NCBI RefSeq assembly: GCF_039543245.1
Contig: NZ_BAABJJ010000029.1
Location: forward strand, 1-64,000
DNA length: 64,000 nt
Direction: 5' to 3'
Origin: Algibacter_G agarivorans
GTDB taxonomy: Bacteria > Bacteroidota > Bacteroidia > Flavobacteriales > Flavobacteriaceae
The notes beneath the pieces were generated by a model. That model searched no databases, was not told the DNA's origin, and saw only the letters and a program-made list of their open reading frames with translations. This document shows, piece by piece, positions 45,742 through 55,674 of the stretch. The position numbers and the translations under genes were made by a program. Numbering within the stretch: position 1 is the stretch's first letter; every line of letters starts with the position of its first letter.

Positions 45742-46902
45742 TTAATACTTAACATACTCAACAATCTCTAAGCCATAGCCAATTAAACCAACGCGTTTTG
45801 TTTGCCCAGTGTTAGATATTAAGCGTAATTTGCGTATGTTTAAGTCATGGAGTATTTGGGCGCCAATACCAAAATCTCTATTATCCATATTAATTTTTGG
45901 TGCTTTAGCTATACTATTTGGCTCTTGATGTTCTTTTAAAAAGGATAATCGCTTAAGGATATTCATGGATTGCGATTCTTGATTGATAAAAATAATGGCT
46001 CCTTTGCCAGCATCGTTTATAACCTTAAACATATCATCCAATTGCTTATCGGCATTATTGGTAAGTGTTCCTAAAATATCATTGTTAATTAAAGTGGAAT
46101 TTATTCTAGTAAGGACCTCTTCGTTGTCTTTCCATTGGTTTTTTGTTAAAGCTATATGTACTTGATTGTTAGTTGTTTGCTTGTACGCTCTTAACCTAAA
46201 GCTTCCAAAACGGGTTTCAATTTGAAAATCTTCTTTTTTCTCAATTAAAGAATCGTGTTGCATTCTATAGGCTACTAAATCTTCAATAGAAACAATTTTT
46301 AAATCCAGGGTTTTAGCCACCTCAATAAGTTCAGGTAATCTAGCCATGGTGCCATCTGCATTCATGATCTCTACAATTACACCCGCAGGTTGTAAACCAG
46401 CTAATCTAGCAAAATCTATTGCAGCTTCAGTATGCCCTGTTCTACGTAAAACACCACCTTCTTTAGCTACCAATGGGAATATATGTCCAGGACGTGCTAA
46501 ATCAAAAGGCTTGGTTGTGCTATCTATAAGTGCTTTTACCGTTTTTGCTCTATCGCTTGCAGAAATACCTGTAGTTACTCCATGTCCTTTTAGGTCTACA
46601 GATACGGTAAAAGCCGTTTCCATAGGGTCGGTATTATTACGTACCATCATGTTAAGCTCTAATTCTTTACATCTGGTTTCTGTTAGAGGAGCACAAATAA
46701 GACCTCTACCATGAGTGGCCATAAAGTTTATCATTTCTGGTGTTACCTTATCGGCAGCAGCCAAAAAATCACCTTCATTTTCTCGATTTTCATCATCAAC
46801 AACAATTATAACCTTTCCGTTTCTAATATCGTCAATAGCTTCGTGTATAGTATTCAACTTAAACTTAGTTTTACTTTTTTGTGTCATGGTTTCTGCAATC
46901 AT
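45742..46902 (-). CDS. ribB: 3,4-dihydroxy-2-butanone 4-phosphate synthase with degenerate GTP cyclohydrolase II-like domain
   Basis: This 386-residue protein is a RibBA-type fusion for riboflavin synthesis. The N-terminal part (about 15-215) is an intact DHBP synthase: DDENRENEGDF, ATHGRGLICAPL, RPGHIFPL and RTGHTEAAIDFARLAG. The C-terminal part has the length and end of GTP cyclohydrolase II but lacks the zinc cysteines (C-x2-G-x8-C-x-C) and the arginine-rich loop, with HIALTKNQWKDNEEV in their place. It is therefore probably RibB only. It starts 15 bases after the upstream lptF/G gene. An alternative start is MTQKSKTK, five residues in. Confidence 0.85.
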   Translation of the reverse strand: MIAETMTQKSKTKFKLNTIHEAIDDIRNGKVIIVVDDENRENEGDFLAAADKVTPEMINFMATHGRGLICAPLTETRCKELELNMMVRNNTDPMETAFTVSVDLKGHGVTTGISASDRAKTVKALIDSTTKPFDLARPGHIFPLVAKEGGVLRRTGHTEAAIDFARLAGLQPAGVIVEIMNADGTMARLPELIEVAKTLDLKIVSIEDLVAYRMQHDSLIEKKEDFQIETRFGSFRLRAYKQTTNNQVHIALTKNQWKDNEEVLTRINSTLINNDILGTLTNNADKQLDDMFKVINDAGKGAIIFINQESQSMNILKRLSFLKEHQEPNSIAKAPKINMDNRDFGIGAQILHDLNIRKLRLISNTGQTKRVGLIGYGLEIVEYVKY

Positions 46903-46917
46903 AATGCAAAGATATCG

Positions 46918-48873
46918 CTATTTTAGAGATTCTAAACAGTTTAGTTTTAAGTCTTCCTTTATCTTTTCATTTAGGAATATATAAGTGAACATGTATAACG
47001 GGAGTCCTAGCAGTAAAAGAAAAAGTTTTGGCTTCTTGTGTTTTTTATTGATGTGATTATAAAATTGGGAAGCATTAATAAAAGACTTTGTAAAGTAAAT
47101 GATAAACAGCACAAACGAAACAATGCTAAGCTGAATTGATGCTGTTGCCAAAGGCAATAACTTATTGTTTTTAAATACAAAGAACAATACCAGTAAAATA
47201 ACACCAATACTATATAGTGTTATTGCAAATTTAGCGTGGTCTTTGTAATTGGTTTTTATGGCTTCAGAAGCTTCATAACTTTTATTGATATGTATTCCAT
47301 TTTCTTGAAATTGAGTTATTGAAATGCCTCTGGAATTTAAAACTTTAATTGCTTCATATCTGCTAGTCTCTTCATGTCCCAAGGTGTTGTATTTATTGAT
47401 GACATCAATTAATTCGCTATTGTTGTAATTATACAGAAACTTATAGTCTACGGTGTCTTTTTCTTTAATTTTGAAAGCTCGTTTTAGAGGTTCCATAATA
47501 CCGTCAAATTCAAATAAACCTCTGTCTGCCGTGGCTCTTTTGGTTAGGAAAACCCCAAGAGGTAGCATAACCAATGTTGAAAACCAACTGGCTAATATGG
47601 GATTAAAGTCTCCTGTTTTAGCGCTGTTTGTAGCAAAAATGCCAATAAAATGATAGCTTAAAAACAATAGTATAGCAATTACCATTGGCAATCCAATACC
47701 ACCTTTACGTATTAAAGCTCCTAATGGCGCTCCAACAAAAAATAAAATAATACATGCAAAACCTAAGGCGAATTTTTCATGTAAAGAAATAACATGTCTA
47801 TTGATCCAAGCTTTTGAGGTTTGAACAGAGGATTTCTTCGAATTAATAAATTGTTTGGAATTCGATATGGTTCTTATGGTTACATCGACTAATTTAATCT
47901 TGTTTTTTGTGTCAAATAGATCTAAAAGAGCACCTGAATAAGCAGAATCCTTAACCGTGTTTTTTTGTTTTATCTTATTTAAAACGCCAGCGCGCTGATG
48001 TAGATTTTTAGAAAAAGCTTCATGATCAGATTCACTTTTTTCAACAAGCGAATCTATAGTTTTGGTTAAACCCGAAATAGGGAGCATATTATAATTGTCG
48101 GTTTTCGTTTTTTCATCAAAATCAACATCATTAAGTGTTGACAAGTCAATATTGATAATCTTTTTTTCGAAGCTGCTCTTTGCAAATGGGTTTTTGTTTT
48201 TGTCTTTTTGTTTTGTTCGAGAAACATCGCTATAATAATGCCCGTCAAATAAAATAAGTTTTATAACCTCTGAGTCTTCATTACTAACCAGTTTACCTGT
48301 TTTAGATTTAATAGCGGTAGCGTTAGTTCTTCCGTTTTTTCCTTTAATGTGTATGGTTACATCTATTAGGTCTCTTTCTCCTATTTTTTTAGCAAATTTT
48401 ATATTGTAAGTACCAACAGGATTAAATTGTCCTTCTGCAAGCAGCATAGCGGGCTTAAGTTTAGCTATATTTCTTCTTAGATTATAAGAATTAAGCTCTG
48501 CCCAAGGAATAACATTATTTGAAAAGAAAAAGGTGGTAATGGCTAATATGACTATAAAAACACTAAGCCCTGACATAGCGCGCTGTAATGAAATGCCAGT
48601 GGATTTCATGGCGGCAAACTCATAGTTTTCAGCAAAACTTCCAAATACCATAATGGATGCTAAAAGAATGGTAAGTGGCAATACAAGCGGTATTAGTTTG
48701 GGCATAAAGTAAGCTAAAAACTTTACGATAACCACAATATCCAAATCTTTACCAGCTAACTCTTTAATATATAACCAAATAGTCTGTAATACAAAAATCA
48801 TCATGAGAATGACAAATACGCTGATAAAAGTTTTGAGGTATGTGGTTAGTATGTAACGGTCTAGTATTTTCAC
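46918..48873 (-). CDS. LptF/LptG-family lipopolysaccharide export permease, extended form
   Basis: This 651-residue inner membrane protein belongs to the LptF/G family (start MKILDRYILTTYLKTFI, AENYEFAAMKSTGISL coupling-helix block). It has three N-terminal membrane segments, a periplasmic jelly-roll region, and three more segments. An extra C-terminal tail of about 170 residues carries two or three further hydrophobic segments. E. coli LptF and LptG are about 360 residues, so the tail is an addition. It would move lipopolysaccharide from the inner membrane to the periplasmic bridge. Confidence 0.85.
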   Translation of the reverse strand: MKILDRYILTTYLKTFISVFVILMMIFVLQTIWLYIKELAGKDLDIVVIVKFLAYFMPKLIPLVLPLTILLASIMVFGSFAENYEFAAMKSTGISLQRAMSGLSVFIVILAITTFFFSNNVIPWAELNSYNLRRNIAKLKPAMLLAEGQFNPVGTYNIKFAKKIGERDLIDVTIHIKGKNGRTNATAIKSKTGKLVSNEDSEVIKLILFDGHYYSDVSRTKQKDKNKNPFAKSSFEKKIINIDLSTLNDVDFDEKTKTDNYNMLPISGLTKTIDSLVEKSESDHEAFSKNLHQRAGVLNKIKQKNTVKDSAYSGALLDLFDTKNKIKLVDVTIRTISNSKQFINSKKSSVQTSKAWINRHVISLHEKFALGFACIILFFVGAPLGALIRKGGIGLPMVIAILLFLSYHFIGIFATNSAKTGDFNPILASWFSTLVMLPLGVFLTKRATADRGLFEFDGIMEPLKRAFKIKEKDTVDYKFLYNYNNSELIDVINKYNTLGHEETSRYEAIKVLNSRGISITQFQENGIHINKSYEASEAIKTNYKDHAKFAITLYSIGVILLVLFFVFKNNKLLPLATASIQLSIVSFVLFIIYFTKSFINASQFYNHINKKHKKPKLFLLLLGLPLYMFTYIFLNEKIKEDLKLNCLESLK

Positions 48874-48925
48874 ACGTTTAAATTTTGTTAATCATTTGCT
48901 TAACAAGCTAATTATAAAATTAAGA

Positions 48926-48945
48926 ATCCCGATAGCTATCGGGAT
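48926..48945. repeat. Intergenic 20-base perfect palindrome, copy A
   Basis: ATCCCGATAGCTATCGGGAT lies in the 158-base gap between lolA and the lptF/G gene. A second copy with one base changed is at 57911-57928. Confidence 0.8.
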
Positions 48946-49031
48946 AACCACTGCGTTCTCATATTAAAAATCTTTTAAAAAAGATAGAAATAGTTTTTAA
49001 AATTTGTTATTACTCGTTTCAAAGGATGTGC

Positions 49032-49667
49032 CTAATCTAGTTTGTTGATGTAATAATCTTTATACTTATTGGAATCAAAGGTAAATAAGGTTTTTGATAA
49101 TGGCGCGTTTGTTTTAAAAGAATTAACAACAAGCGTAGTTTTAGTGCCGTTTTTACCAACTTGAATTAAATTGTAGATGTGCTTTGTTTGTGCATCAACA
49201 CCTAAAAGAATGGTCTTGATTTCAGAATTAGAGTCAATGGGTGTTAACTTTACATATTGAATTTTTCTTCCATTTATATTTTGTTCAATATCATAAGAAT
49301 ATGTATAGCCTTCTTCATAAAAAGATAACATTTTGCTAGGTGTGATGGCGTCATTTTCTTCATTATTTTCAGTTGATATAGTCACTTCTTCATCTTCAGT
49401 GCTAATATTATATAATGTTTTACCGTCAAAAAGACGTGTAACACCAAGAATGTTTAATCTATACTTATCGCCTTGCATAACAACATCACCTTTAGTTTCT
49501 TGTTTAATGTTTTCAGAAGTATTTTCCAATATGTATTTAAAGTCTAAGGCAATATTCTCATAACTTTTTACTTTTTCTGAAACTTCATTCAACAAGGATT
49601 TGGCTTTGTTTTGAGCAAATACATTTACTGAAAGTATTATCAATACTATGGTAATAATTTTTTTCAT
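49032..49667 (-). CDS. lolA: LolA-like outer membrane lipoprotein carrier protein
   Basis: This 211-residue periplasmic protein has a signal peptide ending VFAQ and the LolA pattern: an early SEKVKSYENIALDFKY strand, a GDVVMQGDKYRLN segment, and a half-barrel with a late KTILLGVDAQTKHIYNL block. It would carry lipoproteins across the periplasm. It lies 9 bases after ftsK and upstream of the lptF/G gene, an arrangement that groups envelope-transport genes. Confidence 0.82.
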   Translation of the reverse strand: MKKIITIVLIILSVNVFAQNKAKSLLNEVSEKVKSYENIALDFKYILENTSENIKQETKGDVVMQGDKYRLNILGVTRLFDGKTLYNISTEDEEVTISTENNEENDAITPSKMLSFYEEGYTYSYDIEQNINGRKIQYVKLTPIDSNSEIKTILLGVDAQTKHIYNLIQVGKNGTKTTLVVNSFKTNAPLSKTLFTFDSNKYKDYYINKLD

Positions 49668-49676
49668 TTTTTAAAA

Positions 49677-52064
49677 TTATATTTCGTCTTCTAAAAATTT
49701 ATCTAATGCCAATAAATCTGTTATTAAAACTTGTCTTGCTTTACTGCCTTCAAAAGGACCAACGATTCCCGCCGCTTCCAATTGATCAATTATTCTACCT
49801 GCTCTATTATAGCCTAGCTTTAATTTTCGTTGTAATAATGATGCTGAACCTTGTTGTGCTGTTACAATAACAATGGCCGCATCTTTAAATAATTTGTCTC
49901 TGTCCGAGATGTCTATATCAAGACTTGTGCCACTTTCCTCTCCAACATATTCAGGTAGCATATAAGCTTCAGGATATGCTTTTTGAGAGCCAATATAGTC
50001 TGTTATTCTTTCAACTTCTGGAGTGTCAACAAAAGCACATTGAACGCGAATTAGATCGTTGCCTTGTGTATAAAGCATATCGCCACGTCCAATAAGTTGG
50101 TCCGCTCCAGAACCATCTAAAATAGTTCGAGAATCAATTTTAGATGTTACTCTAAAGGCTATACGTGCAGGGAAATTGGCTTTAATAATACCTGTAATCA
50201 CGTTAACAGAAGGTCGTTGCGTTGCAATAATTAAATGTATACCAATGGCACGCGCTAATTGTGCTAAACGCGCAATTGGGGTTTCAACCTCTTTTCCTGC
50301 GGTCATAATTAAATCCGCAAACTCATCAACCACCAAAACAATGTAAGGTAAAAATTGATGTCCGTCATTTGGATTTAATTTTCGTGCTTTAAATTTTGCA
50401 TTATATTCAGCTATATTTCTACAAAATGCATTTTTAAGCATTTCATAGCGGTTATCCATTTCAATACAAAGGGAATTTAATGTGTTAATAACCTTGGTGT
50501 TGTCTGTTATAATAGCTTCCTCACTATCGGGCAATTTTGCTAAATAATGACGCTCAATTTTATTAAAAAGTGTAAGTTCTACTTTTTTAGGATCTACTAA
50601 AATAAATTTTACTTCAGCAGGGTGTTTTTTATAAAGTAATGAGGTTAAAACGGCATTTAACCCAACAGATTTACCTTGACCCGTTGCTCCAGCCATAAGC
50701 AAGTGCGGCATTTTTGCTAAATCGACAACAAAGGTTTCGTTGCTAATTGTTTTTCCTAAAGCTATTGGCAGCTGCATTTCGGAACTTTGAAATTTCTTTG
50801 ATGCAATTACCGAGCGCATCGACACAATCGTAGAACTTTTATTTGGCACTTCTATACCAATAGTACCTTTTCCAGGAATAGGTGCTATAATACGAATACC
50901 AAGCGCAGAAAGTGATAAGGCTATATCATCTTCTAAATTTTTGATTTTTGAAATACGAATACCGGCTTCGGGAACAATTTCATAAAGTGTTACCGTAGGC
51001 CCTATGGTTGCCTTGATACTCGCAATTCCAATTTTATAATTGCTTAACGTGTCAACAATTTTGTTTTTGTTTTCTTCAAGTTCTTCTTGGTTTATGGTAA
51101 TGCCTTCAGTATCATATCTTTTAAGAAGATCTAGTGGAGGGTATTCATATTTTGCCAATTCAAGCGTAGGATCAAATTGACCAAAATCTTCAACTAGTTT
51201 ATTGGCAAGATTATCCGTTTCTGAAACTTCTTCTTTAATAACTTCAACTTTAATCTCTAATTCAGGTTCTTCAATGTCTTCTGGCTCAGCCACTTTTACT
51301 TCTAGTGGAGCAGATTCTGTTTTAGGGGTAATGTGTTTTTTTACAGGAGCTTCTTTATTTTCTAAAGGAATTTCAAAAGCGGATTTAAAAGCTTCTGCTT
51401 CATCAGACAAATTATTGTCTACTGGTATAATAACACCATCCTTTAATTCTGAAAACTCTTTTTTGATATTTTTCTTAGCAGATTTAAAAATACGGGTAAA
51501 GCTTTCAAAAGTAACCTTAAAACGCATTGCTAAATAGGTTATTAACCCGAATAGCAATAGGAGTGAAACACCTATTTTTCCTATGTAATCTTGCAGAAAA
51601 CTATTTGTTTCAAAACCAACGGTTCCGCCAAGAATATCATTTTTGTTTCCGAAAAACCCTAAAAGAATAGATAGCCAAATGATTATTAAAACGCCCCAAA
51701 ACCAATGCTTTCTAAGTTTAGCTTTATTGATGTTCATTAAAACGTAAACTCCTGATAGGAAAATTAATCCAGAAAAAATAAAAGATGCTACTCCGAAACC
51801 ACGTTGAATAAATAAGTCGCTTAACCAAGCACCAGATTTGCTTAACCAGTTTTGGGTTTTTGTATCGCGAGAAGCAAAATCGGATAGCGTACTTTGGTCA
51901 GCTTCGCCTGTAAATAAAAACGAAATAAATGCAATTAATAGGAGTAGTCCAGAAATAATAAGAAAGCTGCCTAAAACCAGTTTTTGTTGGCTAGACAACT
52001 TAAAACTAGGTGTTTTAGTTTTTTTTCTGGGTGCTTTTTTAGATTTTGGTTTGCTTTTCGCCAT
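49677..52064 (-). CDS. ftsK: FtsK/SpoIIIE-type DNA translocase
   Basis: This 795-residue protein has a basic N-terminus, four or so membrane segments (about 25-190), an acidic linker, and a RecA-like motor with Walker A GATGQGKS at about residue 459 and the Walker B region VLVVDEFADL. The C-terminal winged-helix gamma domain, which reads KOPS-like sites, is visible as ASLLQRKLKLGYNRAGRIID. It couples chromosome segregation to division. It precedes lolA by 9 bases. Confidence 0.93.
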   Translation of the reverse strand: MAKSKPKSKKAPRKKTKTPSFKLSSQQKLVLGSFLIISGLLLLIAFISFLFTGEADQSTLSDFASRDTKTQNWLSKSGAWLSDLFIQRGFGVASFIFSGLIFLSGVYVLMNINKAKLRKHWFWGVLIIIWLSILLGFFGNKNDILGGTVGFETNSFLQDYIGKIGVSLLLLFGLITYLAMRFKVTFESFTRIFKSAKKNIKKEFSELKDGVIIPVDNNLSDEAEAFKSAFEIPLENKEAPVKKHITPKTESAPLEVKVAEPEDIEEPELEIKVEVIKEEVSETDNLANKLVEDFGQFDPTLELAKYEYPPLDLLKRYDTEGITINQEELEENKNKIVDTLSNYKIGIASIKATIGPTVTLYEIVPEAGIRISKIKNLEDDIALSLSALGIRIIAPIPGKGTIGIEVPNKSSTIVSMRSVIASKKFQSSEMQLPIALGKTISNETFVVDLAKMPHLLMAGATGQGKSVGLNAVLTSLLYKKHPAEVKFILVDPKKVELTLFNKIERHYLAKLPDSEEAIITDNTKVINTLNSLCIEMDNRYEMLKNAFCRNIAEYNAKFKARKLNPNDGHQFLPYIVLVVDEFADLIMTAGKEVETPIARLAQLARAIGIHLIIATQRPSVNVITGIIKANFPARIAFRVTSKIDSRTILDGSGADQLIGRGDMLYTQGNDLIRVQCAFVDTPEVERITDYIGSQKAYPEAYMLPEYVGEESGTSLDIDISDRDKLFKDAAIVIVTAQQGSASLLQRKLKLGYNRAGRIIDQLEAAGIVGPFEGSKARQVLITDLLALDKFLEDEI

Positions 52065-52267
52065 TAATGCAATACGGTTTCAAAATGAGATCCTGAAACA
52101 AGGCCAGGACTGAATCGATAAAAACGATTCAGCAAAAATACAAATTACTAACGTTAACGGAACTTTATTTTGAAAAATAGCAAAAGCAATGTAAACAAAA
52201 TATTTAGTTGAGTTAGTCTCTATGAAAATTGAGATCTTTTTAATTAAGTTTTATCCACTCATGTAAA

Positions 52268-52639
52268 TTAAAAAACCTTAGGAAGGTATAAAATAAACCC
52301 AATAATGATAGAAAAAGTCGAAGCAATAAAAACCGCACCAGCCGCAATATCTTTTATTAAACCAATTTCCTTATGATGTTCTGGATGAATAAAATCAGCA
52401 ATGGCTTCAATAGCGGTATTTACACCTTCTAAACTTAATACTAAACCAATGGCTAAAAGTTGAATAGTCCATTCGGTTGTAGAAATATTATAATAGAATC
52501 CTGCCGCTGTAACTAATAATGCAATAGATAACTGGACTTTTATACTGGCTTCTGTTTTTAAAAGTAAAACAGCACCTTTAAATGCATAACCAATACTTTT
52601 TATTCTATTAATAAAAAATGATTCTTCTTTTTTATTCAT
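52268..52639 (-). CDS. dgkA: Diacylglycerol kinase (DgkA family)
   Basis: This 123-residue inner membrane protein has three hydrophobic helices and the signature EGVNTAIEAIADFI with the catalytic glutamate. It phosphorylates diacylglycerol or undecaprenol in membrane lipid recycling. Its start overlaps the end of tpx by 8 bases, so the two are coupled. A gap of about 200 bases separates it from ftsK. Confidence 0.88.
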   Translation of the reverse strand: MNKKEESFFINRIKSIGYAFKGAVLLLKTEASIKVQLSIALLVTAAGFYYNISTTEWTIQLLAIGLVLSLEGVNTAIEAIADFIHPEHHKEIGLIKDIAAGAVFIASTFSIIIGFILYLPKVF

Positions 52640-53138
52640 CTAATAAGGCTTCTAAAGCAGCTTTGTAATTTGGTTCATCAGTTACCTCTTGAACTTGTTC
52701 GGTGTGCAAAATCTTCCCATCTTTATCTAAAACTATAATAGCTCGAGCTAAAAGTCCACGAATTGGTCCATCGACATAAGTTAAATTATAATTCTTACCA
52801 AAATTACCATCTCTGAAGTCAGAAAGATTTTCTACATTTTTAATGCCTTCTGCACCACAAAATCTAGCCATAGCAAATGGTAGATCCATTGAAATACACA
52901 ATACTTTTGTGTTTTCTAATTCACTAGCTTCTATGTTAAACTGCCTAACAGAAGCCGCACAGGTACTTGTGTCAATACTGTGAAAAATATTCATGATAAC
53001 TCTAGAGCCTTTATAATCACTTAATTTTTTATTTGATAAATCAACTGCTGCTAATTCAAAATCAGGTGCTTGACTTCCCACTTCTGGTAATTCTCCTTTA
53101 GTATTAATTGCGTTTCCTTTTAATGTTACTGTTGCCAT
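52632..53138 (-). CDS. tpx: Thiol peroxidase
   Basis: This 168-residue peroxiredoxin of the Tpx group has its peroxidatic cysteine in SIDTSTCAASVRQFN and the resolving cysteine in MARFCGAEGI. It reduces hydroperoxides using thioredoxin. It is divergent from katG across a 219-base gap. Confidence 0.93.
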   Translation of the reverse strand: MATVTLKGNAINTKGELPEVGSQAPDFELAAVDLSNKKLSDYKGSRVIMNIFHSIDTSTCAASVRQFNIEASELENTKVLCISMDLPFAMARFCGAEGIKNVENLSDFRDGNFGKNYNLTYVDGPIRGLLARAIIVLDKDGKILHTEQVQEVTDEPNYKAALEALLDE

Positions 53139-53357
53139 TTTTTTTGTTTTTAAATTCGAAGTTAAAAATAGACATTATACTTATAAATTAACGTCTGAAA
53201 TTCTTATTAATTTATAACAAATGAATAATTAATATCTATGTGTAATCGTTTTGTTATAACGAAGATTTATTCTTAAATAAGTATAATCAATTTTTTTAAT
53301 GTCGGATCAAAGCAATAATTGATTAATTTAGAGACACTAAATATAAAACCTAAAATC

Positions 53358-55559
53358 ATGGATACAAATAGTCATAGTGGGGATGCAAGTAAATGCCCAT
53401 TTTTAAGCGGTGACCAAAAGAAAACCGCGGGCCGAGGCACAAACAACAGAGATTGGTGGCCAAATGAATTAAAATTAAATATTCTAAGGCAGCATGCTCC
53501 GAAGTCTAATCCAATGGGAGAAGAATTTGATTATGCAAAAGCGTTTAACAGTGTTGATTATGTAGCATTAAAACAAGATGTTATTGATTTAATGACAGAT
53601 TCTCAAGATTGGTGGCCTGCAGATTATGGGCATTACGGAGGATTAATGATTCGTATGGCATGGCATAGTGCAGGAACTTATAGGGTTGGTGATGGAAGAG
53701 GTGGGGCAGCTTCTGGAAATCAGCGTTTTGCTCCATTGAATAGTTGGCCGGATAACGGAAATTTAGATAAAGCTAGATTACTACTATGGCCTGTAAAAAA
53801 GAAGTACGGAAATAAAATTTCTTGGGCAGATTTAATGATTCTTGCGGGAAACTGCGCTTTGGAATCTATGGGTTTTAAAACTTTTGGTTTTGCAGGTGGA
53901 CGTGAAGATGTTTGGGAGCCAGAGCAAGATATTTATTGGGGAAGTGAAACGGGTTGGTTAGATAACGATGAACGGTATGACACCAGCGATGGCGATTTAG
54001 AAGGTCATTTAGGAGCCGTGCACATGGGATTGATTTATGTGAATCCAGAAGGTCCCAACGGAGAGCCAGACCCTTTAAAATCAGCACATGATATTAGAAT
54101 CACTTTTGGTCGTATGGCTATGAATGATGAAGAGACTGTGGCTTTGGTTGCTGGTGGACATACGTTTGGTAAAGCCCATGGAGCTGCAGATCCTGATAAA
54201 TATGTTGGACCAGAACCCGCAGGCGCTCCTATTGAAGAAATGAGTACAGGCTGGAAAAACACTTTTGGAACAGGTGTTTTAGATGATACCATTACAAGTG
54301 GCTTAGAAGGTGCCTGGACGCCAAGCCCGACACGATGGGACGATGAATATTTTGATGTATTGTTAAATTATGATTGGGAATTAACTAAAAGTCCTGCTGG
54401 GGCACACCAATGGACACCAACAGCGGCATCAAATGCGCGAATGGCTCCAAAAGCAGGAGACCCAAATGGTAAGCAAGCGTTAATGATGTCTACGGCAGAT
54501 ATGGCCTTAAAAATGGATCCTGGTTTTTTAGAAATATCAAAACGTTTCCATAATGATCAAAAAGCTTTTGAAGATGCTTTTGCACGTGCTTGGTACAAGT
54601 TAACACATCGTGATATGGGACCAATTAATAGATATTTAGGTCCAGAAGTCCCTAAAAAAGAATTACTATGGCAAGACCCAATTCCTGAGGTTAATTATAA
54701 TTTAAGTGATGCAGATATAGCGTCATTAAAAAAGATGATTTTGGCGTCTGGTTTATCAATATCTCAATTAGTAAGGACTGCTTGGGCATCGGCATCTACT
54801 TTTAGAGGTTCAGACATGCGAGGAGGCGCCAATGGTGGTCGTATCCGTTTAGCGCCTCAAAAGGATTGGGAAGTGAATAATCCTTCGGAATTGAATAACG
54901 TTCTTAATGTTTTAGAAGGTGTTCAAAATGAATTTAGTGGCACGATTTCTATGGCAGATTTAATCGTTTTGGCTGGTACTGCTGGAGTAGAAGAAGCTGC
55001 TAAAAATGCTGGACATCATATAAATGTACCTTTTGCGCAGGGTAGAGGCGATGCGTCTCAAGAACAAACCGATTTAGAGTCTTTTGGCTATTTAGAACCA
55101 TTGGCAGATGGATTTAGAAATTATAAGAATTCAAAATTAAAAGTTGTAGCTGAAGATGTATTGGTTGATCGCGCTAATCTATTAACGCTTTCAGTTCCTG
55201 AAATGACGGTACTTGTTGGTGGTTTAAGGGTATTGGGCGCAAATTATGATGGGTCTGATTATGGTGTGTTTACAGATAATGTTGGACACTTAACGAATGA
55301 TTTCTTTTCTAATATTTTAGATTTTACATACACTTGGAGTGCTACTTCAAATAACGATACTGTTTTTGAAGGACGTGATCGTAGAACAGGCGAAGTGAAA
55401 TTTAAAGGCACCCGTGCCGACTTAATTTTTGGTTCTAATACCGAATTAAGAGCAGTGTGTGAAGTTTACGGTGCTAACGATGGTCAAGATAAATTTGTTA
55501 AAGACTTTGTTGATGCTTGGACTAAAGTGATGAATTTAGACCGTTTTGATTTAAAATAA
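53358..55559 (+). CDS. katG: Catalase-peroxidase
   Basis: This enzyme of about 733 residues decomposes hydrogen peroxide. The start at 53358 (MDTNSHSGDASKCPF) fits the usual KatG N-terminus; an upstream ATG at 53319 would add 13 residues with no family match. The first heme domain carries RMAWHSAGTYR, with distal arginine, tryptophan and histidine, and the tyrosine of the crosslink in GLIYVNPEG. The proximal histidine lies in ALVAGGHTFGKAHG. The C-terminal half is the inactive duplicate domain. Confidence 0.96.
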   Translation: MDTNSHSGDASKCPFLSGDQKKTAGRGTNNRDWWPNELKLNILRQHAPKSNPMGEEFDYAKAFNSVDYVALKQDVIDLMTDSQDWWPADYGHYGGLMIRMAWHSAGTYRVGDGRGGAASGNQRFAPLNSWPDNGNLDKARLLLWPVKKKYGNKISWADLMILAGNCALESMGFKTFGFAGGREDVWEPEQDIYWGSETGWLDNDERYDTSDGDLEGHLGAVHMGLIYVNPEGPNGEPDPLKSAHDIRITFGRMAMNDEETVALVAGGHTFGKAHGAADPDKYVGPEPAGAPIEEMSTGWKNTFGTGVLDDTITSGLEGAWTPSPTRWDDEYFDVLLNYDWELTKSPAGAHQWTPTAASNARMAPKAGDPNGKQALMMSTADMALKMDPGFLEISKRFHNDQKAFEDAFARAWYKLTHRDMGPINRYLGPEVPKKELLWQDPIPEVNYNLSDADIASLKKMILASGLSISQLVRTAWASASTFRGSDMRGGANGGRIRLAPQKDWEVNNPSELNNVLNVLEGVQNEFSGTISMADLIVLAGTAGVEEAAKNAGHHINVPFAQGRGDASQEQTDLESFGYLEPLADGFRNYKNSKLKVVAEDVLVDRANLLTLSVPEMTVLVGGLRVLGANYDGSDYGVFTDNVGHLTNDFFSNILDFTYTWSATSNNDTVFEGRDRRTGEVKFKGTRADLIFGSNTELRAVCEVYGANDGQDKFVKDFVDAWTKVMNLDRFDLK

Positions 55560-55578
55560 TTAGATGAATAAAAGTTTT

Positions 55579-55620
55579 AATTGGGATGGGTGTTACAATA
55601 CGCTTATCCCAATTTTAGTT
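55579..55620 (+). terminator. Probable katG terminator
   Basis: AATTGGGAT and ATCCCAATT pair across an 18-base loop, followed by TTAGTTTT. The hairpin is 20 bases past the katG stop codon. Confidence 0.55.
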
Positions 55621-55622
55621 TT

Positions 55623-55650
55623 GTCATCCCGGACTTGAGGCGGAATCCAC
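55623..55650. repeat. Intergenic element of the GTCATCCCGGACTTG type
   Basis: The sequence starts GTCATCCCGGACTTGAGG and ends GGAATCCAC. Elements of this kind recur between genes in flavobacterial genomes, as I recall. One copy is in this window. Confidence 0.4.
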
Positions 55651-55674
55651 TTTTTTTTGAAAATTATAAGATTT

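Noticed and set aside
46346..46984. Three overlapping plus-strand open frames
   Set aside because: They are antisense to ribB and the end of the lptF/G gene and match no family; the minus-strand genes have intact motifs.
53319..53357. Longer katG start
   Set aside because: The extra 13 residues have no counterpart in KatG N-termini and overlap what should be leader sequence.
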